Shown here one piece after another: positions 58,339 through 64,000 of a stretch of 64,000 nucleotides of DNA (positions within the stretch are counted from its first letter, which is position 1; each line of letters begins with the position of its first letter). The stretch comes from Taudactylus pleione. Lineage: Eukaryota; Chordata; Amphibia; Anura; Myobatrachidae. Location: the NCBI GenBank assembly GCA_031769625.1, contig JAUIMM010000016.1:14981001-15045000 (forward strand). The letters are read 5' to 3'. The notes beneath the pieces were generated by a model. It was not told where the DNA came from and did no database searches. It worked only from the letters and a program-made list of their open reading frames with translations. The position numbers were made by a program, and so were the translations under genes.

Positions 58339-58963
58339 TCTCCCAGTAATATTTGATAAGCCTAGTATTTCACATGTTATTCAATGTTCATCTTTTATTC
58401 CACTGTGATGTTTTTATGACATTGAGGTGTACTCTGTAACCAACATACTTTAACTTTTTGTATACTTTGTTGTTTTTATAGGTTATTTGGCAACAGCGGA
58501 GCTTGCAGTGCTTGCGGACAATCCATTCCAGCCAGTGAACTGGTCATGAGGGCACAAGGGAACGTTTACCATCTTAAGGTACCTCACGGTCTCCTGCATT
58601 ATTTAATTGGTCAGTTTGGCTGCATACTAACAGCACTCTTGTCTTAGTCACTAATCATAGCATCTGTAACACTAGGGATCTGACAGCCTCTGGCACAATC
58701 CTTTTGGATTCTGCTCAGTCACTAGGCTGAAGCTATGCTCTATATTATTTTACATTTTGTGTGTGTTTGATTCATTTGTTTCACTGCCTTCCCCTTTTTT
58801 GCCGTAGTGTTTTACGTGCTCAACCTGTCGGAATCGCCTTGTCCCCGGGGACCGGTTTCACTACATCAATGGCAGTTTATTCTGTGAACATGATAGACCT
58901 ACAGCTCTTATCAATGGTCATTTGAATTCACTTCAGAGCAATCCACTACTGCCAGACCAGAAG
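44992..58963 (+). CDS. lmo4: LIM-only transcription cofactor LMO4 (join of three coding exons; last exon not in view)
   Basis: Coding segments 44992-45227, 58482-58578 and 58808-58963 join without frame errors into 163 codons. LMO4 has two tandem LIM zinc-binding domains and no DNA-binding domain. As a nuclear adaptor it binds LDB1/CLIM and other partners, and can compete with LIM-homeodomain proteins for them. All sixteen expected ligands are present: LIM1 Cys23, Cys26, His44, Cys47, Cys50, Cys53, Cys73, Asp76, and LIM2 Cys87, Cys90, His109, Cys112, Cys115, Cys118, Cys137, Asp140. The N terminus MVNPGSS and the end LLPDQK match the family. LMO4 proteins are 165 residues and end Lys-Val-Cys, so only Val-Cys-stop is missing. 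The start is the only ATG, in the context ACCATGG. The N terminus fits the amniote-like paralogue, not the divergent second copy known in some frogs and fish. Confidence 0.97.
46505..46628. mobile_element. Short palindromic MITE, GCCCCCATACATCA family
   Basis: GGCCCCCATACATCAACAAT at the left and ATTGCTGATGTATGGGGGGC at the right are inverted termini. The inner arms have CAATCGATTG and GATTGCAA words. The 71-codon + strand frame crossing it is not a gene. Confidence 0.85.
46735..46870. mobile_element. Palindromic MITE, 'CCAATCAGCT' family, copy 3 (diverged)
   Basis: TATCACCAACCAATCCGCTC and GCTGATTGGTTGGTGATA are the paired arms, around a CTGCAAAATG centre. The outer termini are eroded. Confidence 0.72.
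47200..47480. promoter_or_regulatory. Candidate conserved non-coding element in lmo4 intron 2
   Basis: Balanced, non-repetitive sequence with clustered homeodomain-type sites (ACAATTAAAAGC, CTTTAATTAGTGAC, CATTTAATTAACAAA) and a TGACGT-like AATGACGTG. There are no transposon remnants across nearly 1.5 kb. Such texture is typical of deeply conserved enhancers around developmental regulators. This is an inference, since conservation cannot be seen from one sequence. Confidence 0.4.
48370..48768. promoter_or_regulatory. Candidate conserved non-coding element in lmo4 intron 2
   Basis: Non-repetitive DNA with AATTAATTAAATCGCATGC, GAATTAACCAAGCGTAATTT, ACATTAACCC-like CCCATTAACCCC, and a GATAATTGC near the end, directly before an AT microsatellite. 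The run-free complexity and homeodomain-like sites suggest a regulatory block. Not demonstrated. Confidence 0.38.
48770..48814. repeat. (AT)n microsatellite
   Basis: About 22 uninterrupted AT repeats. Confidence 0.97.
49137..49190. repeat. (GT)n microsatellite
   Basis: About 27 uninterrupted GT repeats. The poly-Thr-His frame on the minus strand is an artefact of it. Confidence 0.97.
49411..49449. repeat. (AT)n microsatellite
   Basis: About 20 AT repeats followed by a run of T. Confidence 0.97.
53061..53218. mobile_element. 158-bp hAT MITE with perfect 8-bp TSD
   Basis: The termini CAGGCCCGGCCAACCTG and CAGGCCTGGCCAACCTG (reverse strand) differ by one base, and the pairing continues through CTCTCCAGCTGTT and beyond. 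Flanked exactly by TTCTACAG (53053-53060 and 53219-53226). It is palindromic over nearly its whole length, including ACTACAAGTCCCAGCATGCC and its inverse. The fragment at about 52845-52920 (CTGGGACTTTTAGTTCCACAG) looks like a worn relative. Confidence 0.92.
53590..53870. promoter_or_regulatory. Candidate conserved non-coding element in lmo4 intron 2
   Basis: Complex, repeat-free sequence with AGACTAATTAGTTTTG, GTCCAAATCGATGCC, CATTTAATAACAAC and GCAAATTAGTAG. It sits immediately after a GC-rich patch (53500-53620). Same reasoning and same caution as for the other candidates in this intron. Confidence 0.38.
54454..54659. mobile_element. Palindromic MITE, 'CCAATCAGCT' family, copy 4 (near-perfect foldback)
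   Basis: The left arm from GGGCCTCATTTATTAATGAG and the right arm ending GTTAATAAATGGGGGGCC pair over about 95 bases with few mismatches. The inner pair is GCCAATCAGCTCCCAACTGT with its exact inverse. Copy 6 at 62819 is its closest relative here. Confidence 0.92.
57073..57250. mobile_element. Palindromic MITE, 'CCAATCAGCT' family, copy 5
   Basis: GTACCAACCAATCAGCTCCT and AGGAGCTGATTGGGTGGTAC are paired arms. The outer ends GGAGATGTACTAAGAA and TTTAATAATCTCTCCC are diverged inverted repeats. Confidence 0.75.
58299..58333. repeat. (AT)n microsatellite
   Basis: About 17 AT repeats, 150 bases upstream of exon 3. Confidence 0.96.
58482..58578 (+). CDS. lmo4: lmo4 exon 3: LIM1-LIM2 linker and first half of LIM2
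   Basis: Acceptor TTTTTATAG at 58481. The exon completes Arg79 and encodes residues 80-111 (Leu-Phe-Gly to His-Leu-Lys), including LIM2 ligands Cys87, Cys90 and His109. Donor GTACCT. At 97 bases it shifts phase exactly as needed to join exon 2 (phase 2) to exon 4 (phase 0). Confidence 0.97.
58579..58807 (+). other. lmo4: lmo4 intron 3 (229 bp)
   Basis: Short intron from GTACCT to a pyrimidine-rich tract, CTTCCCCTTTTTTGCCGTAG. No repeats. Confidence 0.95.
58808..58963 (+). CDS. lmo4: lmo4 exon 4: second half of LIM2 and C-terminal tail to Lys163
   Basis: The exon is 156 bases, 52 codons (112-163), from Cys-Phe-Thr-Cys to Pro-Asp-Gln-Lys. It holds LIM2 ligands Cys112, Cys115, Cys118, Cys137 and Asp140 and the tail INGHLNSLQSNP. 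It ends at AAG followed by the donor GTGAAT. Reading on gives Val-Asn-Thr-stop in place of the family's Val-Cys-stop, so splicing to one more exon is expected. Confidence 0.96.
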
Positions 58964-61715
58964 GTGAATACATGACTCTTTATTAACAAGCTTTTTAATT
59001 TTTTTTTATTCCTGGATGCTAACTGCCAAATATATTGTGCAGTTTTTCTTGTTAGCAATTTTCTTACATGCTCAGGGGTAAGGAATAGAGGTATTCATTA
59101 CTGTGCTGTGATTTTTAAAGCTAAGGACACCGTAGTATTAAGCTACATCATTCTTGCTATCTCTACCAGTTTGTGGTTCTTTTGAAAAATGTAAGTATGT
59201 CATATTACTAGGAAAGTCTGGTTAGTAATGTTAGCTTTAGCCAGTGTTGCATCTTGTACAAAGGAATAGTCCTGATGGCTCCAGTCCTTGATATCAGCCC
59301 TATATAACCCTGAAAGTTTATTTTCAGGCCTTCAGTCTAGAAGATCCGAGATAGCAGCAGGTATTTGCCATTAGTGTCATCTTGCATAAGTCATCCCATT
59401 TGAACTGTTAAAGAAACTCTAATGTAGCGATAGTGATGAAGTGAAGGTGTGCGTTCATCGCCTCTGTTGTCTGAAAATGTTTGTAGGTATGATATGGGAG
59501 TAGTGAATGGTAGATATTCCTGGCTGGTGTTGTACAGGTCAGCTACTCCAAAACCCCACAGTTGATCATAACAATTAGTATTTCAAAATCAATTGAACTG
59601 AACATGCAGGTCCCAGGTGATAAGTAAAACCAGACTTTTATTACGCCATATTAAAACTGGCAGGAGTGATTACAGGCTAGAGGCAATCTGTATAATATGT
59701 AGAATGATGAAGGTTTGATTTTTACTTGCCAAATGAGATGTGCATGCTCAGTAGGATTCATTTTACTCTTCCTGGGGAATGCACCTAATGGATTGCAGGT
59801 GATGTCTATATAGAGATGGAGCCTATGTATCTTCAGATGGCGTAAAGTACTGTTAGCCTATGGGGTCTCCTGATGCAGGAGAGAGATCTTTCGTTCTCTC
59901 CCCCACAGTGTCAGCTTCCCCTGGAGAACCACTTTTGTGAAAGACTTCTCCTAAATGCCGGGGATATAACTCGCGGGGACAGTGGTTACCGCAACCTCTA
60001 AAAATGAAAATATTCCTGGCGAGTTGGATACATAATTACAGCCGTGCTGTGATTATTAGTACATAGACAACTAAAGGCTTTAGGGCATAGAACTAGATTT
60101 CTGAACCTTGTTGACAAGTTCAGTCATAATGGCCTCTTATATCTGACCTAGAACACTTTGCAACCAATAAAGAAAAATGCGGTGGCTGTGGACAATTTTC
60201 TGATCAGTTAAGGAAACTGGGAGCCATATCATTGTGTGGAAGGAAAACGTATGGATATATTTCAGATATCATACGAATTGATAGGTTTTGTAGTATATAA
60301 CATGGTGGTTTCCTACCTCTCTAGTATATGACGGCATGTGTTTCCTTACAGGAAGTGACTTCATGGATCAATGTCATTACCAGCCTTGCTGTCTACTTAG
60401 AACTATTGTTTTTTCTACGTATAATCTATAATGCCATGGGGGCAAACTTGATTTAGATGGAAACTTTATCTACCTGCCTAATGAGAAGGACATAATTGTT
60501 TACTTCAGTATTTTGTAGATACGACCAGGCTTAGAGTATATGGTACACTCATCACGTTCCACTTTTGCGAGGAAAAAAAGAATCTGAACAAAATAAATTT
60601 AAAATACATAGAGATATAAATTTATTAAATTTGAATGTTTAATCCTGCTCCCCCCATTTATTTGTTATGCATTCTGCAAAATGTGGTAAAGAACGTGTTC
60701 TGAAGCCTTTGTTATTAAACAGTGGTCTGCAAATATAATTATATTGTAAGTACTGCCAAATAGTACAACATAATTAAAACAAATATGTTCTTGTTTTTTG
60801 TTTTTTTCATTATACAAAATTTTTTTGTTGCCCAATAGATATAAATGAGAGTGCGCCCATGATGCATGTTTTGAGACCAGCATTCAGATCAACAGTTGTA
60901 CAATATCTCCCTGAAAGAGACTGTTTAAGATCTATTTTCATTTTCCTAATAAGTCTCCTTGCTATTCTAGTGAGTGCATTTTGATAACTGCTGTGTCTAA
61001 TTTGTAACAATTACTGTCAGTCCTCACCAAGTCTGTTCATTCCACACTGGTTCAGGGGGAAAGGGAAGGAATGCTGGACTCCTGCACATAATTGTATTCG
61101 CATCATATTTCATACTGATTATGTATTGATGACATTGATTCATTTACTCTTTACAGCTCCACTTGCATGGGTAGTAAATCTTATTGACCACATATGAATT
61201 TTAATTTCAAATTGGTGATAGATTTTTCCATCAGCTCTGATAGCGTATTTGACTTTTTCATCATTAACCCAAGCAATCACGCTGCACTGAGTTATTGCAG
61301 TGAAACAAAAAATGCATGCTTCAGTTGCTGCCACTCTATAGATCCGGAATAGAAACTTCATTAATATGCTTAGAATTAAAGAAGGTAAACGCTCCTATTC
61401 TCTACTGTGCTGTTTCGGCCAGGTGGAAATGTAAACCCCCCCCCCATCCCCTGTATTGTAAAACCTTTCCAGTAGGGCAATACATGTGTTACTAGAAATA
61501 TGTACACCCAATATCTTCTCGCTATTTCCAAGGAACAATTAACTGTATGTAGATTTACATGTGAAGAAGAGAAAGCCAATATTATCCTTTTTAAACAGTC
61601 AGATAATTTGATCTTATATTGTGCGGAGAGCAAATGCGTCCTCTGTAAGTGTATAATGCAAGGGGCAAGTATTACATAATAATGACGTAGGTCATCCATG
61701 TCAGTGTACTCCTAA

Positions 61716-62014
61716 ACTGGGCACGCACTATACGATCCATCGTACGATATATATTGTTCTGTTGCGGATCAGAATGATATATTGTCCGGAACGTGGTCAG
61801 TGTGCACGCACGATCTGTCATTCGCGATAGTCTTTAATCGCATCGTCTCTTCTGAAACAGATGGGACAATGCAAAGAACAATGCTGTGCTGTAACATGCA
61901 GCCTGGAACAATACATCTCACTGTCGTACACGGATCGTGTATGGCGTGCACAATGTATCATTACATCGCAACGTTCCGTCGCTGGGTACACACACATCAT
62001 TTAGTGTACCCAGC
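61716..62014. mobile_element. GCTGGGTACACAC-family MITE
   Basis: ACTGGGCACGCACTATACGA at the left, and TTAGTGTACCCAGC at the right, are inverted ends. Inner pairs are built of ACGATCC/CGGATCGT and GATATAT/ATATATC words. The overlapping 60-89-codon frames on both strands are repeat translations. Confidence 0.78.
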
Positions 62015-62818
62015 ATTGGACCATTTTATTAAAGACATTTTGGTCCCATAGATTAGAGTTTGAGGTACTTATTTATTTGTTTTATTTTATTTGGAGCTCT
62101 TTTGTAGAAAACATTTCCTATATATGTTATTGGCGTGTTGTGTTTTTATATTCTTTTGATTTTACGTGAACGATTTGCTAAACCATTTGAGGAAGTTGTC
62201 CTACAAGGTCACTATTGCAAGTTAAATATTTGACACTCTTTTAAATGGTGGTTTAGTGTCCGGCCATCAATATTCTAACAATCTGTGTGATGAAAATGTC
62301 TTATTGGTTTGGCATGATCTCTTTAAAAGCTTTGCACAATAGTCCGTTCCGGTGATATCTCTTTGTAACATACACACATGTAGCTTGGCTCAGGACACTA
62401 GGCTACCGACAACACTATCAACTAATTAGTGATAATGCAGCTGCCTATTGTTTGCAGCACAGTGAAACATGACAAGCTGCTGTGACTGCGAGCGAGGATC
62501 TATTATCATAGTGGCTGCTTTCTGCACAATAATACACTAAAATACAACTTTAGACTTTTGTGCAGAGTTTTATCAATGCAAAATATATTACTATGCTCTC
62601 CTTAAAATGGGCTTGTCTGCTTCCTGTGGAGGCAGACATTTTGGAGGCTGAACAGATATTCAGTCCACTCACTGGGAGCTAGTGCCATTATATATTGGAT
62701 AAAGTCCTCTCCCTTATGTACATTTATAAGGATATTCTAATTCACCAAGGAGTCCCAAGACCATCTATAGGCACAGATCTCCACGATGACTATTACCGGT
62801 AATAGTTGTAGGTGAGTT

Positions 62819-63002
62819 GGGGCCTAATTTACGAAGTCGTTTTATCACCAAAATGAGTGATACATGTCACTGTGTATGATAAATGGTGCTCCAGCCAATC
62901 AGCTCCCAACTGTTAGAAAAATGACAGCTGGGAGGTGATTGGCTGGAGCACCATTTATCATACATAGTGACATGTATCACTTGTTTTGGTGATAAAAATG
63001 GA
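62819..63002. mobile_element. Palindromic MITE, 'CCAATCAGCT' family, copy 6
   Basis: TTTTATCACCAAAATGAGTG / CACTTGTTTTGGTGATAAAA and GCTCCAGCCAATCAGCTCCC / complement pair. It is about 90 percent similar to the 54454 copy by eye. Its right outer terminus is missing, and the next MITE begins 17 bases downstream. Confidence 0.87.
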
Positions 63003-63019
63003 CCTGAATTGTGAATTTA

Positions 63020-63515
63020 GGGACTGTTTCACTACCGATTGCAATAGCGATTACGCACGCTGTCTCATTGCCATAGTATACTAATCCGTTGCAATCGCTA
63101 TGTCGCCACAGCACAACAGAAGGACGCCCGCATTACCTTACACACATCCATAATGTTTAGCAAGACTGCTAAACCATCGGTACAATCGAGTATCATCGCA
63201 GCCTCATGCACACTTGCACAAGCTCTGACCTTACTCAGAAAGTGCTAACTTCAGCACATTCTATGAGACCTCAGGCTGCGCGCAGCATCACAGTGGATAA
63301 CGCTCGTGCAACAGCGTTCAAACGCACTGGCACGCCTGTGCTTCTCTGACACCCACCCCACCCCCTCTGTTACCACCCGCAAATGGCACTTCCTGTCAAT
63401 CACTGTGGGTCTGTGTAGTCACAATTCCCACCGCAGTTGCCGGTTCGAGCATGCAGAACGCAACAATCGGCCAATTGCGTGCGTAATCGGTTGCGATCGG
63501 TAATGAATCAGGCCC
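63020..63515. mobile_element. PIF/Harbinger-like MITE, 496 bp, TTA target duplication
   Basis: Starts GGGACTGTTTCACTACCGAT and ends ATCGGTAATGAATCAGGCCC. TTA lies on both sides (63017-63019 and 63516-63518). Subterminal TTGCAATCGC / GCGATCGG-type repeats. The right terminus is the family standard while the left has drifted. The 65-codon frame 63306-63503 is not a gene. Confidence 0.85.
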
Positions 63516-63518
63516 TTA

Positions 63519-64000
63519 GACAGTAAACTCCAATGGACAGGCGACTATGTAATATGGCGGCACTATTTAAAAGAGTGATGATAATACTTAGCACTAGGTG
63601 TAGCACAGACGCCATGTAAGCACAATAACCAATATAATAGGACAATGTAGGATGCACTAATTTAACAATCAAAAGTAGATCAGGAAAACACAGATGCTAT
63701 AAATGCTTTGTGACTAAGTATTGCAATTATGAGGTAAATGAAGGGAGGAAGGAAAGCAATTACTTGCTGTGTGGCACTAGCTGGGTAATATCTGTCCGGA
63801 CACTTCTTGGTAATTGCGAGAATTTTTTCTTTTTTTAAGAATACAGTTTTAGACCACGCTTATCCCATGCAGATTGCAGTAGGAGAGGATCTCCGTTGGG
63901 GCCCTTAGCTGGGTGTATGATTTTTTTTTTTATTTCAAAACCACAAAACGCATACTTAGGAAACATGATTTTAGAGTTTAAACACTTTGCCCATACATCC
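63519..64000. other. Unassigned sequence at the right edge
   Basis: A/T-rich, with T runs at 63827-63836 and 63930-63941. No feature supported; presumably still inside lmo4 intron 4. Confidence 0.4.

Larger units (their letters stand above)
45228..58481 (+). other. lmo4: lmo4 intron 2 (13.3 kb)
   Basis: Bounded by GTTTGT and TTTTTATAG. It holds five MITE-type insertions, several microsatellites and long A/T-rich stretches dense in TAATTA/TTAATTA words that resemble conserved regulatory elements. There is no additional LMO4 exon and no independent gene that I can support. Confidence 0.85.
58964..64000 (+). other. lmo4: lmo4 intron 4, at least 5.0 kb (continues past the window)
   Basis: Begins with the GTGAAT donor. 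I looked for an acceptor followed by Val-Cys-stop codons and found none that was convincing up to 64000. A/T-rich, with MITEs near 61716, 62819 and 63020 and otherwise unassigned DNA. Confidence 0.6.

Noticed and set aside
59440..59465. Possible lmo4 final exon (AAGGTGTGCGTTC, reading Val-Cys)
   Set aside because: No stop follows Val-Cys, and there is no convincing branch and pyrimidine tract before it.
62165..62185. Possible lmo4 final exon (TTTGCTAA)
   Set aside because: No AG acceptor directly precedes it, and the preceding codon would be Ile in place of Val.

Overview
The window is vertebrate nuclear DNA, most probably from a frog (anuran). The only cellular protein-coding gene I can support is lmo4, on the + strand. 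Its three coding exons carry codons 1-163 of the LIM-only transcription cofactor LMO4, a vertebrate protein of about 165 residues. The last exon, which should encode only Val-Cys-stop plus the 3' UTR, was not found and probably lies beyond 64000. The frog assignment rests on the dense mixture of palindromic MITEs, hAT and Harbinger-like elements, a Tc1-type element and long satellite arrays. It is an inference from genome style; no diagnostic marker is present.

Layout. Positions 1-5700 are a satellite of about 36 monomers, 154-160 bp each, running off the left edge. It passes into a GC-rich, hairpin-bearing end (5701-6121) that looks like the terminus of a hAT-like DNA transposon, so the array may lie inside that element. 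Positions 6122-41600 are a gene desert made largely of nested non-autonomous transposons. These include hAT copies with 8-bp target-site duplications (TSDs), PIF/Harbinger-like MITEs with 3-bp TSDs, several palindromic MITE families, a decayed Tc1/mariner element, a decayed Ty3/Gypsy pol fragment and minisatellites. Several are demonstrably nested, which gives relative ages.

Positions 41640-42352 form the GC-rich lmo4 promoter and a non-coding first exon with a good splice donor. Intron 1 runs 42353-44988, coding exon 2 is 44989-45227, intron 2 is 13.3 kb (45228-58481), exon 3 is 58482-58578 and exon 4 is 58808-58963. Compared with the desert upstream, intron 2 has fewer transposons. It also has long homeodomain-motif-rich stretches that read like conserved non-coding regulatory elements, as expected around a developmental regulator.

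I found no rRNA, tRNA, CRISPR, operon or prokaryotic feature. The many short open frames are translations of repeats or chance. No convincing new biological system is present. The most unusual observations are the near-identical 340-bp inverted copy that interrupts a MITE, the higher-order structure of the satellite, and the satellite's junction with a transposon end.
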